Source: Streptomyces sp. MMG1533
Lineage (GTDB): Bacteria; Actinomycetota; Actinomycetes; Streptomycetales; Streptomycetaceae
Assembly (NCBI RefSeq): GCF_001279775.1
Contig: NZ_LGDG01000248.1
Location: 1-64,000, forward strand
Direction of reading: 5' to 3'
Length of the DNA stretch: 64,000 nt
Of the stretch, positions 16,166 to 25,326 are shown in pieces; position 1 is the stretch's first letter, and the number at the start of each line of letters is the position of its first letter. The notes beneath the pieces are model-generated. The model saw only the letters and a list, made by a program, of their open reading frames with translations. It was not told the DNA's origin and ran no database searches. The translations under genes were made by a program, and so were the position numbers.

Positions 16166-16266
16166 GATGCCCCCTGTCGGTCGACGAGCGCGGCGCCGGC
16201 CGTGCCGCCGCCCGCGCACGTGGTCCGCAGTGTCGCTCGGCCATCGGCGATCACTGCTTCGGTCAT
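16166..16266 (-). pseudogene. Scar of a thiolase gene (N terminus joined to C terminus)
   Basis: The gap between the hydratase and the ACAD is not empty. An ATG at 16266 overlapping the hydratase stop (ATGA) opens a frame that reads MTEAVIADGRATLRTTC then AGGGTAGAALVDRQ. MTEAVI matches thiolase N termini (the intact thiolase at 39 kb begins MPEAVIVNA) and TTCAGGGTAGAAL matches the thiolase C-terminal active-site motif (CAGGGMGSAM in the 39-kb copy). This looks like a thiolase gene reduced by a large internal deletion to about 30 codons, now running out of frame into the ACAD. It explains why a hydratase-ACAD-CoA-transferase operon lacks a thiolase. The call rests on short matches. Confidence 0.5.
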
Positions 16267-17069
16267 GGCGTGTCCTCCGAAGGGGGCTGTCGGTGCCATC
16301 GGCCGGTGAAGCGGGGCTCGCGCTTCTCGGCGAACGCGGAGTACGCCTCGGGTGCGTCGGCCGTCGCGAAGTTCACCGCCTGGGCGCGGGCCTCCGAGGC
16401 GAGCGCCTCGCGCAGGGTGCGGCCGGCGGCCTCGTTCAGGAGGGCCTTGGTCTGCCCGAGGGCAACGGGTGGGCCCAAGGCCAGTCGTCCCGCCAGGTCG
16501 GACACGAAGGCGTCGATCCCCTCGGCCGGCACGACCCATGTCACCAGGCCCAGGGATCGCGCCTCCTCGGCGTCGATCGTCTCGGCCAGCAGCGCGAGCC
16601 GTTTCGCCTGCTGCAGTCCGGCGAGCCTCGGCAGCAGCCAGGAGCCGCCGCAGTCCGGGGACAGTCCGCGGCGGGCGAAGACCTGCGAGAAGCGGGATTC
16701 CGGTGTGGCCACCACCAGGTCGCAGCCGAGGGCCAGGTTCCAGCCCGCGCCGACGGCCGCGCCGGTCACCTTGGCGACGGTGGGGACCGGCAGTTCGTGC
16801 AGCAGGACGGCGACGTCGTTCAGGTCGCGCACCTTGTCCAGGGGATGCCGGTGGTCGTCGCCGGCGGCCGTGAGGTCGGCGCCGGAGCAGAAGGCTCCCC
16901 CGGCGCCGGTGAGGACGAGGGCCCGTACGGCGCGGTCGTGCGCGGCCTCGGTGAGGGCACCGCGGAGCGCGGCCCACAGTCCCGGGTCGATCGCGTTCCT
17001 TCGGTGCGGGCGGTTGAGGGTCAGGGTCCGGACGCCCCCGGTGTCGCTCGACAGCAGGTCGTCGGTCAC
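16263..17069 (-). CDS. Enoyl-CoA hydratase/isomerase family protein
   Basis: A 268-residue crotonase-fold protein. Visible are the N-terminal LNRPHRRNAID, the oxyanion-hole segments GAFCSGADL and GAAVGAGWNLALGCDLVV, and the acid motif GLSPDCGGSWLLPRL. The second acidic residue is Asp (SPD) rather than Glu, as in PaaG-like isomerases, so either hydration or double-bond isomerisation is possible. GTG 17069 overlaps the CoA-transferase stop by four bases. Part of the long minus-strand operon, downstream of the transporter and CoA-transferase genes, where it would act on the enoyl-CoA made by the ACAD at 15 kb. Confidence 0.9.
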   Translation of the reverse strand: MTDDLLSSDTGGVRTLTLNRPHRRNAIDPGLWAALRGALTEAAHDRAVRALVLTGAGGAFCSGADLTAAGDDHRHPLDKVRDLNDVAVLLHELPVPTVAKVTGAAVGAGWNLALGCDLVVATPESRFSQVFARRGLSPDCGGSWLLPRLAGLQQAKRLALLAETIDAEEARSLGLVTWVVPAEGIDAFVSDLAGRLALGPPVALGQTKALLNEAAGRTLREALASEARAQAVNFATADAPEAYSAFAEKREPRFTGRWHRQPPSEDTP

Positions 17070-18262
17070 CTGCTCCTCCCCGTCAGCTCGGCGATCTCCG
17101 CGTCCGGGAGGCCGAGTTCGGCGAGGACCTTGTCGGTGTGCTCCCCCAGCGCGGGTACGGCGCCCATGGGCGGCTCGAAACCGGCGATGACCGGGGGCGG
17201 CAGCAGCGCCGGCACCGGGCCGGCCGGCGTGTCGATGCGGCGCCAGCGGTCGCGGGCCGCCAGGTGCGGGTGGGCCAGGACGTCACGGGGGGTGTTGTAG
17301 CGGGCGTTGCCGATGCCCGCCTCGTCCGCGCAGCGCTGGATGTACGCCAGGTCGTGCCGGGCGCACCAGGCGCCGACCTCAGCGTCGAGCAGGTCCCGGT
17401 GCTCGACCCGGCCGGGGTTGGTGCGCAGGCGTGCGTCGTCGGCCAGGTCGGGCCGCCCGAGCAGGTCACGGGCGAAGCGCTGCCATTCGCGGTCGTTGGT
17501 GGTGCCGAGGACGACGGTCTGCCCGTCGGCGGTGCGGTGGGCGCCGTAGGGGGCGACCGCGGGCGAGCCCATGCCGCGTGGCTGCTGCTCCACGCCCGAG
17601 TGCCGGGTGTGGGTCAGCGGATAGCCCATGAGCTCGGTCATCGTGTCGAACAAGCTCACCGCGACGGTGCCGCCGCACCCGCCCCTGCGTTCGCCGGCGT
17701 ACAGCAGCGCCAGGATCGACAGCGCGGCGTACAGGCCGGTGCTCGCGTCGGCGATCGGCGGGCCGGGCTTGGCCGGTGCGCCGGGGTGTCCCGTGACGGC
17801 GCAGACACCGGACTCGGCCTGGACCAGAAGGTCGTAGGCCCGTTTGTGGGAGAGCGGGCCGCCCTGGCCGTAACCGTCGATCTCCAGCGCGATCAGGCCG
17901 GGGTGACGGGTCGCCAGGTCCTCGGGGGCGATGCCGAGTTTGGCGGTGGTGCCGGGGGTGAGGTTGGAGACGAGGACGTCGGCGCGGTCGAGCAGGCGGT
18001 GCAGGATCCGCATCCCGGCCGGGGACTTGAGGTCGAGCGCCACGGACTCCTTGCCCCGGTTGCACCACACGAAGTGGGCGGCCAGGCCGCCCACCACGTC
18101 GTCGATGTGCCGGGCCGAGTCACCGCCCTCGGGGTTCTCCACCTTGATCACCCGGGCTCCCAGATCGCACAGGGCGCGGGTGCACATCGGTGCGGAGACC
18201 GCCTGCTCCAGGGCCACGACGGTGACACCCGACAGGGGTCCCGGCTGCTGCGGAGGCGGCAT
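17066..18262 (-). CDS. Family III CoA-transferase (CaiB/BaiF type)
   Basis: A 398-residue CoA-transferase with the order of domains normal for the family: VTVVALEQAVSAPMCTRALC and LGARVIKVENPEGGD at the N terminus, NRGKESVALDLKSP, and the catalytic aspartate in HKRAYDLLVQAESG (D144). These enzymes move CoA from a thioester donor to a carboxylic acid without ATP, so the gene offers an activation step for the compound taken up by the adjacent ABC importer. Start is ATG 18262; the 75 bp before it contain a 15-bp tandem repeat. The open frame continues upstream through the repeat but that extension is low-complexity and unlikely to be used. Confidence 0.92.
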   Translation of the reverse strand: MPPPQQPGPLSGVTVVALEQAVSAPMCTRALCDLGARVIKVENPEGGDSARHIDDVVGGLAAHFVWCNRGKESVALDLKSPAGMRILHRLLDRADVLVSNLTPGTTAKLGIAPEDLATRHPGLIALEIDGYGQGGPLSHKRAYDLLVQAESGVCAVTGHPGAPAKPGPPIADASTGLYAALSILALLYAGERRGGCGGTVAVSLFDTMTELMGYPLTHTRHSGVEQQPRGMGSPAVAPYGAHRTADGQTVVLGTTNDREWQRFARDLLGRPDLADDARLRTNPGRVEHRDLLDAEVGAWCARHDLAYIQRCADEAGIGNARYNTPRDVLAHPHLAARDRWRRIDTPAGPVPALLPPPVIAGFEPPMGAVPALGEHTDKVLAELGLPDAEIAELTGRSR

Positions 18263-18289
18263 CACATCACCGGTGAGTCGGTGTCGTAC

Positions 18290-18349
18290 GCCACTGCTTG
18301 CGCCGCCACTGCTTGCTCCGCCACTACTTGCTCCGCCACTACTTGCTCG
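18290..18349. repeat. 15-bp tandem repeat, four copies, overlapping a stop codon
   Basis: Units at 18290-18304, 18305-18319, 18320-18334 and 18335-18349 read GCCACT(G/A)CTTG-C(G/T)C(C/G) with one or two differences. On the minus strand each unit carries the last codons of the amidohydrolase gene (Ser-Lys) followed by TAG in two copies and CAG in the two older ones. The array looks like successive copying of the gene's own 3' end. Confidence 0.9.
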
Positions 18350-19637
18350 CCGCCGCCACGGCCGCGCGCGCCTTGGCACGGAACGACTCCAGTTTCTCGG
18401 CCGGTTCGATGAGCTGGTGGCTGCTGGATCGGATGCTGACGTCGTGGCCCTCGGCCGCCTTGCGCAGCGCGCCTACGGTGGCCTGGTCGCGCGGGATGTG
18501 GGTGAAGGGGTCGAAGGAGTACCAGCGCATCGCGTTCTCGAAGGTGATCTTCGCGGTGTCGGAGTCCGGGACGGAGTACTCCTCCAGTACGTCGTGGAGC
18601 TGCTCGGGGGCGTCCGGCCACAGGGAGTCGCTGTGCGGGTAGTCGCCCTCCCAGCAGATGTTGTCGATGCCGATGTCGTGACGCAGCCGGATGCCGAGCT
18701 TGTCGGTGATGAAGCAGGTCAGGAAGTGTTCGCGGAAGACCTCGCTGGGGAGCTTTCCGCCGAAGTCCTGGAGGGTCCAGGTGGAGTGCATCTCGAAGGT
18801 GCGGTCCAGACGTTCCAGGAAGTACGGGATCCAGCCGGTGCCGCCCTCCGACAACGCGATCTTCAGGTCCGGGTAGTCCTTGACCGGCCGGGACCACAGC
18901 AGGTCGGCCGCCGCCGAGACGATGTTCATCGGCTGGAGCGTGATCATCACGTCGGGCGGCGAGTCGGCGGACGGGATGGCGAGCCGGCCGGAGGAACCGA
19001 TGTGCACCGACATCACGGTGTCGGTGTCGCACAGCGCCCGCCACAGCGGGTTCCAGTAGGGGTCGTGGAAGCTCGGGTAGCCGAGCACGGCCGGGTTCTC
19101 GGTGAAGGTCAGCGAGTGACAGCCCTTCTCCGCGACCCGGCGCACCTCGCCGGCGCACAGTTCGGCGTCCCAGATGGCGGGCAGCGCCATGGGGATGAAC
19201 CGGCCCGGGTAGGCACCGCACCACTCGTCGATGTGCCAGTCGTTGTAGGCCCGGACCAGGGCGAGGGAGAAGTCGGAGTCCTCGGTGGCGAACATCCTCG
19301 CCGAGAAGCCGGGGAAGGACGGGAAGTTCATCTGGGCCAGGATGCCGCCCGCGTTCATGTCCTTGATGCGTTCGTGGACGTCGTAGCAGCCGGGGCGGAT
19401 CTCGTCGAGGCCCTGGGGATCGACGCCGTACTCCTCCTTGGGGCGGCCGGCGACCGCGTTGAGGGCCGAGTTGCCGACCCTGCTGTCGCGGAACTGCCAT
19501 ACGTCGGTGCCGTTGTCGAGGTGGACGAGCCGGGGGGCGTCGTCCAGGTACCGCTTCGGCAGGTGGTTCACGAAGATGTCGGGCGGCTCGATGATGTGGT
19601 CGTCGACGCTGATCAGGATCATGTCTTCCTTGTTCAC
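18339..19637 (-). CDS. Amidohydrolase-2 family protein (ACMSD-like fold)
   Basis: A 432-residue metal-dependent hydrolase or decarboxylase. The N terminus LISVDDHIIEPPDIF is the variant of the DxHxH metal motif seen in this actinobacterial subgroup, with Glu in the second position. Further landmarks are SVHIGSSG, IALSEGGTGWIPYFLERLD and NICWEGDYPHSDSLWPD, which supply His and Asp ligands. Members cleave C-C or C-N bonds, for example decarboxylation. It lies between a small protein gene and the CoA-transferase in the transporter operon, so a ring-cleavage or decarboxylation step on the imported compound is possible. Start ATG 19637. Confidence 0.88.
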   Translation of the reverse strand: MNKEDMILISVDDHIIEPPDIFVNHLPKRYLDDAPRLVHLDNGTDVWQFRDSRVGNSALNAVAGRPKEEYGVDPQGLDEIRPGCYDVHERIKDMNAGGILAQMNFPSFPGFSARMFATEDSDFSLALVRAYNDWHIDEWCGAYPGRFIPMALPAIWDAELCAGEVRRVAEKGCHSLTFTENPAVLGYPSFHDPYWNPLWRALCDTDTVMSVHIGSSGRLAIPSADSPPDVMITLQPMNIVSAAADLLWSRPVKDYPDLKIALSEGGTGWIPYFLERLDRTFEMHSTWTLQDFGGKLPSEVFREHFLTCFITDKLGIRLRHDIGIDNICWEGDYPHSDSLWPDAPEQLHDVLEEYSVPDSDTAKITFENAMRWYSFDPFTHIPRDQATVGALRKAAEGHDVSIRSSSHQLIEPAEKLESFRAKARAAVAAASK

Positions 19638-19648
19638 CGAAGTCCCTT

Positions 19649-19681
19649 TCAGTTCGGACGCGGGGTCAGTCGGACGCGGGG
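19649..19681. repeat. Duplicated gene end (16/17-bp direct repeat with stop codon)
   Basis: TCAGTTCGGACGCGGGG (19649-19665) and TCAGTCGGACGCGGGG (19666-19681) are adjacent copies. On the minus strand the second is the true end of the 107-residue gene (Pro-Ala-Ser-Asp-stop) and the first is a copy of it with another TGA. Confidence 0.85.
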
Positions 19682-19989
19682 AGGGGTTTGGCGGCCTTGA
19701 GGGTCATGGCGATGCCGTCGCAGGCGAGTTCACCGGGTCCGGCGCTGGTGCACAGCACCTCGAAGGTGCCGTCGGCGTCGACGTAGCGCTTGCCGAGGAG
19801 CGTGACCGGCGCGATGCCCGGCGCGGGAGCGGGCGCGGGCGGCGCGGCGGCCGCGGGCACCATCGGGCTGCCTCCGCAGGTGATCGCCGGCCGACGGTCG
19901 GCCGTGGCCCGGACGACGACCACGCGCGTGGTGCAGACCGTGCTGGCGAACTGGTCACCGGGGCGCGGCGTCGGTGCTGGTGCGGTCAT
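19666..19989 (-). CDS. Small cysteine-containing protein of unknown function
   Basis: A 107-residue soluble protein. It has cysteines in FASTVCTTRV, PAITCGGSPM, EVLCTSAG and ELACDG, an Ala/Pro-rich linker in the middle, and a C-terminal part reading LLGKRYVDADGTFEVLC. The four spaced cysteines could bind zinc or iron in a rubredoxin-like or ribbon fold, but no standard CxxC is present. Start is placed at ATG 19989 inside the end of the upstream gene (35-bp overlap). Its place between the transporter genes and the amidohydrolase points to a role in the same pathway. Family not recognised. Confidence 0.7.
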   Translation of the reverse strand: MTAPAPTPRPGDQFASTVCTTRVVVVRATADRRPAITCGGSPMVPAAAAPPAPAPAPGIAPVTLLGKRYVDADGTFEVLCTSAGPGELACDGIAMTLKAAKPLPASD

Positions 19990-20421
19990 GGTGCGGGTCC
20001 CTTTCGCTTGACGCGGCACACAGCCGGTCGGCGAGCACGGCGAGGTCGTAGGACTGACGGGCCATCCAGAACCGCAGGAAACCGGTGAGCGAGTAGCGCA
20101 GGAACAGGGCGCCGCCCACGACGCTCGCCGCGATCCCGCCGAGGCCGAGGGCGAGTCCGTCGCGCTGGTCGAGCGGGTTCTGGGTGTTGTGGGAGACGAG
20201 ATAGGCCGACAGAGCGAGCACCAGGCCGAGCACCATCAGCGTGCCGCCGAGGCGCAGCCAGAGGCCGGCACGGGCGGCGGCCGGGTCGGGGATCTTGAGG
20301 GCGGCGAGGTCGCGGACGAAGCGGTCGGCACGGGACTGGGCCGAGGTGGGTTCGGTGGATGTCGGGTCCGGGGGCGACACATCCGGTTTCGGTTTCACAT
20401 CCGCGCGCGGCTCGGTCGGTG

Positions 20422-20425
<4 letters not shown>
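19955..20425 (-). CDS. Small membrane protein, function unknown
   Basis: A 156-residue protein with a Pro/Thr/Ser-rich cytoplasmic N terminus of about 50 residues, two predicted membrane segments (LGGTLMVLGLVLALSAYLVS and LGLGGIAASVVGGALFL), and a charged C-terminal tail beginning RFWMARQSYDLAVLADRL. Its start overlaps the LivF stop by four bases, so it is made with the ABC importer and may be an accessory membrane subunit. No known domain recognised. Confidence 0.75.
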
Positions 20426-21125
<700 letters not shown>

Positions 21126-21129
<4 letters not shown>

Positions 21130-21836
21130 ACGTCCCCCAGATAGGCCGCCAGCACGGCTTCGTCGGTGCGGATCCGCTCGGGCGGGCCGACGGCGACGAC
21201 CTTGCCGAGGTCCAGGACGTACACCTCGTCGCACACGGCCATGACCAGGCCCATGTCGTGTTCGACGAGGACGACGGCCGTGCCGTCGTCCGCGAGCGAG
21301 CGCAGCAGGGCGGCGAACCGTTCGGTCTCCCGGCCGTCCTGCCCGGCGGCGGGCTCGTCGAGGAGCAGCAGTCCGGGGCGTACGGCGAGCGCGCGGCCCA
21401 CCTCGACGAGGCGGGCGACGCCGGTGGGCAGGGTGTCGGCGCAGGTGTCGGCGATGCCGGTCAGGCCGAGCCGTTCGAGGATGTCGTCGGCGGCCCGGGC
21501 CGCGCGCCTGCGTTCGGGACCCAGTTCCGCGGCGACCAGCAGGTTGTCGCGGACGCTCAACCGGCCGAAGAGTTCCAGGCGTTGGAAGGTCCGGGCAAGG
21601 CCGTGCCGGGAGCGGCGGGCGGGGCCGAGGCGGGTGACGTCCCGGCCGCCCAGGACCACGCGTCCGGCCGAGGGCCTGCGCAGCCCGGACACGACGTCGA
21701 ACAGGGTGCTCTTTCCTGCCCCGTTGGGCCCGATGAGGCCGGTGACCCGGCCGCGGTCGGCGCTCATGCCGACGTCGTCCAGCGCGCGGTTCCCGCCGAA
21801 GGCGACGGTCACCCCGCTAACCTCCAGCAATGCCAC
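21126..21836 (-). CDS. livG: ABC importer ATP-binding protein, LivG type
   Basis: A 236-residue ATPase with Walker A LIGPNGAGKSTLFDVVSG, the LivG motif RHGLARTFQRLELF, a degenerate signature LPTGVARLVEVGRALA (PTG in place of SGG) and Walker B LLLLDEPAAGQD with the H-loop VVLVEHDMGLVM. The weak signature means one of the two composite ATP sites in a LivF-LivG dimer may be less active. Start is GTG 21836, inside the last 20 bp of the permease gene; the open frame upstream is out-of-register permease sequence. Confidence 0.92.
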
Positions 21837-23928
21837 GGGCCAGCACCTCCCCGTCCTGCGCACTCCAGGGGCGTCGTACGCCCCACCACTCCACCGGGAC
21901 GTCCGGTGGGGTCTTCGGGGCCCGGCGCACGGCGGCACAGCCGCGCAGGGCGTACGCCAGAACCAGTGAACCGAGCAGGAACGTCCAGCCGTTGATCACG
22001 TCGGACAGCCGTAGCACCCAGCCCAGCGCCAGGGTGGCGAGGAGGGCGGGCAGGGCGATCCGGTCGCGGCCGAGGGGCTCCCACGCGCGGCGGAACCGGG
22101 CGATGATCCCCTCGGGGCTGTGGCCCAGTCCCATGCCGGCCAGGGCGGGCAGGACGCTGATGACGTTCTGCGTCCAGGAGGCGAGGCCGAGCAGGATGTT
22201 CGGGCCGACGAAGGCGGTCCCGGCGAACAGGCCGCCCCCGACCGCACCGAGGCCCCCGATCACCGCAACCAGGAAGATCGGCAGTCCGGCGATCAGGTTG
22301 AACTGCTCGGCGGTGATGGACCGTTGCTGCATGCCGTACAGGGCTCCGCCGAGTCCGGCGATCCCGGCGGCCAGCGCGAACACCAGCACCTTGGCCACCA
22401 GGAGGTTGCCGCCGAGGGTCGCGTACGCCGCCTCGCTGTCGCGCAGCGCGATCAGCCGCCGCCCGAAACCGCTGCGGCGCAGCCATGCCACCCCGAGGGA
22501 GGCCAGGCCGAGGCAGGTCGCGGCGAGGACCATCAACTCCCCTGCGGAGTCCAGCCGTAGGCCGAGGAGACCGGGGCCCGCCATCTCCACCGAGCCCTGG
22601 TCGAACAACGCGATCCGCACCCCGAGCACCTCGAACGACGGCAGGGTGAAGATCCACCGGTCGAGGACGACCGCCACCGCGGCCGTGCCGAGTGCCAGGT
22701 ACACACCCGAGAACCGCAGCGCGGGCAGCGCGATCAGCGCCCCGACGGCGGCCGTCACCGCGATCGCCGCCGCCAGCGCCCACAGTTGGCCGTGCGAGCC
22801 GAGGTGCCCCCAGACGACCGCGCCGATCCCGGCCATGCTCAGCTGACAGAGTGAGATCTGGCCGGCGTACCCGGCCAGGGGGACGTACGACAGGGCGACG
22901 ATGCCGAGCGAGAAGACCGGCCCGTAGGTGATCAGGTCGGCCTCGCCCAGCACCGTGGCGAGGACCACGGCGAAGGCGACGGTCGACGCGGCGAAGACGA
23001 GGGTCCCGCGCAGGGTCGGTGCCTGGACCTGGACCAGGCGGCGGTCTCGGTGGCGCAGCCGGGGGTGGCGGAAGAGCAGCAGGGCCAGGAAGAGCAGCAG
23101 GGCCGGGGCGGCCAGGCGCAGACCCGGCAGGTAGTCGTTCTGCGGGAGGTAACCGGTGAGGTAGCTCTCCAGGCAGCCGACGACGACCGCGCCGGCGAAG
23201 GTGAGCGGCAGGCTGCGCAGGCGGCCGAAGACGGCGGCGGTGTAGGCGCTGACGATCAGGAGGGAGAGCTGGGAGGCGTCGAGGGCGACGGTCGGGGCGA
23301 TCAGGATGCCGCCGACTGCCGCGAGTTGGGTGCCCAGGATCCAGGCGACCCGGCTGGCCCGGACCGGGTCTGCGCCGGTGAGCTGGACCAGGGAGCGGTC
23401 GTCCACCGTGGCCCGCATCTCGGCGCCGGTGCGGGTGCGGTTCAGCACGAACCACAGGCCCGCCGCGACCGCCAGGGCGACGGCCATGGTGAGGGCCTGG
23501 TGCCAGGTGACCGCGGCCGGGCCGATGCGGAAGGGCTCCCGGTCGGCGAAGAACACCCGCAGCGGTCGCGGGACGTTGGGGTCCCAGATCCAGCGGGCGG
23601 CGGCGATGGCGCCGCTGAGCAGCGCCACCGTCATCACCAGACGTTCGGCCTCGCCGAGGCGTTGCACGGGCCGCATCAGGACCCGTTCGACGGCGAGGCC
23701 GAAACCGGGGGCCAGGACGAGCAGCACCACCGCCAGGGCCACCGGGACGGGCCAGCCCCAGCCGACGGTGAACTGCCAGTAGCAGAACGCCGCCAGCATG
23801 CCCGCCGCCCCGTGCGCGAAGTTGAACACGCCGGTGGTGACGTAGGTGAGCACCAGTCCGCTGCCGATCACCGCGTAGATGGCGGCGGTGCTCAGGCCGA
23901 CGATCCCGAAGGTGAGGAACTGCTCCAT
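21817..23928 (-). CDS. Fused LivH-LivM permease of an ABC importer
   Basis: A 703-residue membrane protein carrying both permease halves in one chain. The first half (about 1-295) is LivH-like, starting FLTFGIVGLSTAAIYAVIGS with the VFNFAHGAAGMLAA signature; the second (about 310-660) is LivM-like, with SYVPLAGYAGQISLCQLSM and LRDSEAAYATLGGN, a loop that contacts the ATPases. LivH and LivM are usually separate genes; fusion would fix the heterodimer. About 16-18 membrane segments are expected. It is flanked by the binding protein and LivG genes, with overlaps or gaps of 9 bp or less. Confidence 0.93.
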   Translation of the reverse strand: MEQFLTFGIVGLSTAAIYAVIGSGLVLTYVTTGVFNFAHGAAGMLAAFCYWQFTVGWGWPVPVALAVVLLVLAPGFGLAVERVLMRPVQRLGEAERLVMTVALLSGAIAAARWIWDPNVPRPLRVFFADREPFRIGPAAVTWHQALTMAVALAVAAGLWFVLNRTRTGAEMRATVDDRSLVQLTGADPVRASRVAWILGTQLAAVGGILIAPTVALDASQLSLLIVSAYTAAVFGRLRSLPLTFAGAVVVGCLESYLTGYLPQNDYLPGLRLAAPALLLFLALLLFRHPRLRHRDRRLVQVQAPTLRGTLVFAASTVAFAVVLATVLGEADLITYGPVFSLGIVALSYVPLAGYAGQISLCQLSMAGIGAVVWGHLGSHGQLWALAAAIAVTAAVGALIALPALRFSGVYLALGTAAVAVVLDRWIFTLPSFEVLGVRIALFDQGSVEMAGPGLLGLRLDSAGELMVLAATCLGLASLGVAWLRRSGFGRRLIALRDSEAAYATLGGNLLVAKVLVFALAAGIAGLGGALYGMQQRSITAEQFNLIAGLPIFLVAVIGGLGAVGGGLFAGTAFVGPNILLGLASWTQNVISVLPALAGMGLGHSPEGIIARFRRAWEPLGRDRIALPALLATLALGWVLRLSDVINGWTFLLGSLVLAYALRGCAAVRRAPKTPPDVPVEWWGVRRPWSAQDGEVLARGIAGG

Positions 23929-23937
23929 CAGATCACG

Positions 23938-25326
23938 TCACTTCACGTCGCTCATGCTCTTGCCGACGTCGGCGAGGGTGAGCGGCTTGCCGTAGTTCCC
24001 CTTGAACTTGTAGGCGGTCGCGTCGCACTTGTAGGCGCCCTGGTCGGGCTCGAACCTGTCAGCGGGCTCCCAGCCCTTGGACGTGACCTTCTCCACGTTG
24101 AAGCAGGTCAGCGGGGCGTCCGACTTGGTGAGGTCGACGGGGGCCTGCAGGCCCCCGGCCGTCCACGCGCTCTCCTTGCGGGCCGCCTCGTAGACGCATG
24201 TGCGGGTGAGGGCGTCGCCGCAGCTCGACGCGGACTTGGCGAACAGCAGCCAGGCCCCGAAGCCGCGCACCGCGGGAAGCGTGACCTGTGCCTTCGGGGC
24301 GTACTTCTTGAACAGGTCGACGAGTTGTTGCGTTGCGGGATTGTCGGCGGCCTTCTCCAGCGGGTACACCCCGCTGAGGTCGGCGAGGTTGTTCTGGAAG
24401 TCGAGGGACTTGCCGGCGAGCTGGACGAAGGCGGGGCCGTAGGCGTTGTTGTTGGCGTCGATCCAGTCGAGCTTGTAGTCGAGGTTGGTCAGGGCCTGTT
24501 CGAGCTTGGCCAGGCTCACGAAGTCGCCGTTGAAGATCAGGCCCTTGACCTTCTTGTTCTTGATGGACTGGGCGTAGGGCGTCCAGTCGGACACACCCTG
24601 CGCGGGGTAGAGGTCCTTGTAGATGAGCTTCGCTCCGGCGGCCGGGAGAGCCTCTGAAACCTGGGCGCTGATGACCTTGGTGATCGGGACGTCGCCGCCG
24701 ATGACGCCGACGGCATTCGCGGACTCTGGATAGGCCTCCTTCACCAGCCATTCGAAGTAGCCGGCGTACCGGTTGTAGGAGGCGCCGCCCGTCGCCTGGA
24801 CCTGGAGGTCGGAGCCGATGTTCTGAATCTGGCCCACCTGGGCGGGGAAGTCGGGCAGCGTGCAGTTCAGCCGGTCCTTGACGCCCAGGGCGTCGAACGC
24901 CGCGCCGCCGCCGACGAGGGCGAAGTCCTCCTTGCAGGCCTCCAGCATCCGCTGGCGGACCTCCATCAGCTTGGAGTCGCGGGTGGTGGCGACGAGCTTG
25001 CGGCCGTTGATGCCGCCGGCGGCGTTGCACCAGGAGGTGAACACCTTCGCGGCGTCCACGAACTCCGACTTCTTGGTGAAGCCGATGTCGGAGAAGACCC
25101 CGAGCTTGATCGAGTCGGCGGTGACGCCCTGGGCGGAGGCGCTCTTGGCGTCGCCGGGTCCGCAGACCTTCTTCAGGTCGCCGAAGTCGGCCGTGGAGGC
25201 CTGCTGTGCGGCCTTGGTGGGCGTCTCCTCGCCGCCCGAATCGGTGGTGTCGTCGTGGCCGCCGCATCCGGCGACGGCGAGCAGTGCGGCCGCCAGCAGG
25301 GTGGCGGGGATTGCGTGGACTTTCAC
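23938..25326 (-). CDS. Substrate-binding lipoprotein of the Liv-type importer
   Basis: A 462-residue secreted lipoprotein. The signal peptide ends in the lipobox LAVAGC (C21), followed by an acidic, Ser/Thr-rich linker. The mature part has the type I periplasmic-binding fold of the leucine/amide family: IKLGVFSDIGF, FTSWCNAAGGINGRKLVATT, FALVGGGAAFD and an alternation of domains. It is longer than typical LivJ proteins and has several extra cysteines near the C terminus (SSCGDALTRTC), perhaps disulphides. Start is GTG 25326 with GGAGG upstream, overlapping the aldehyde dehydrogenase stop (GTGA). It should define the specificity of the importer, but the ligand is not readable. Confidence 0.92.
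   Translation of the reverse strand: MKVHAIPATLLAAALLAVAGCGGHDDTTDSGGEETPTKAAQQASTADFGDLKKVCGPGDAKSASAQGVTADSIKLGVFSDIGFTKKSEFVDAAKVFTSWCNAAGGINGRKLVATTRDSKLMEVRQRMLEACKEDFALVGGGAAFDALGVKDRLNCTLPDFPAQVGQIQNIGSDLQVQATGGASYNRYAGYFEWLVKEAYPESANAVGVIGGDVPITKVISAQVSEALPAAGAKLIYKDLYPAQGVSDWTPYAQSIKNKKVKGLIFNGDFVSLAKLEQALTNLDYKLDWIDANNNAYGPAFVQLAGKSLDFQNNLADLSGVYPLEKAADNPATQQLVDLFKKYAPKAQVTLPAVRGFGAWLLFAKSASSCGDALTRTCVYEAARKESAWTAGGLQAPVDLTKSDAPLTCFNVEKVTSKGWEPADRFEPDQGAYKCDATAYKFKGNYGKPLTLADVGKSMSDVK

Noticed and set aside
18290..18349. CRISPR-like or mobile-element end repeats
   Set aside because: Units are only 15 bp, directly adjacent without spacers, and contain codons of the neighbouring gene. 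No transposase or cas gene is nearby. The same holds for the other tandem repeats.
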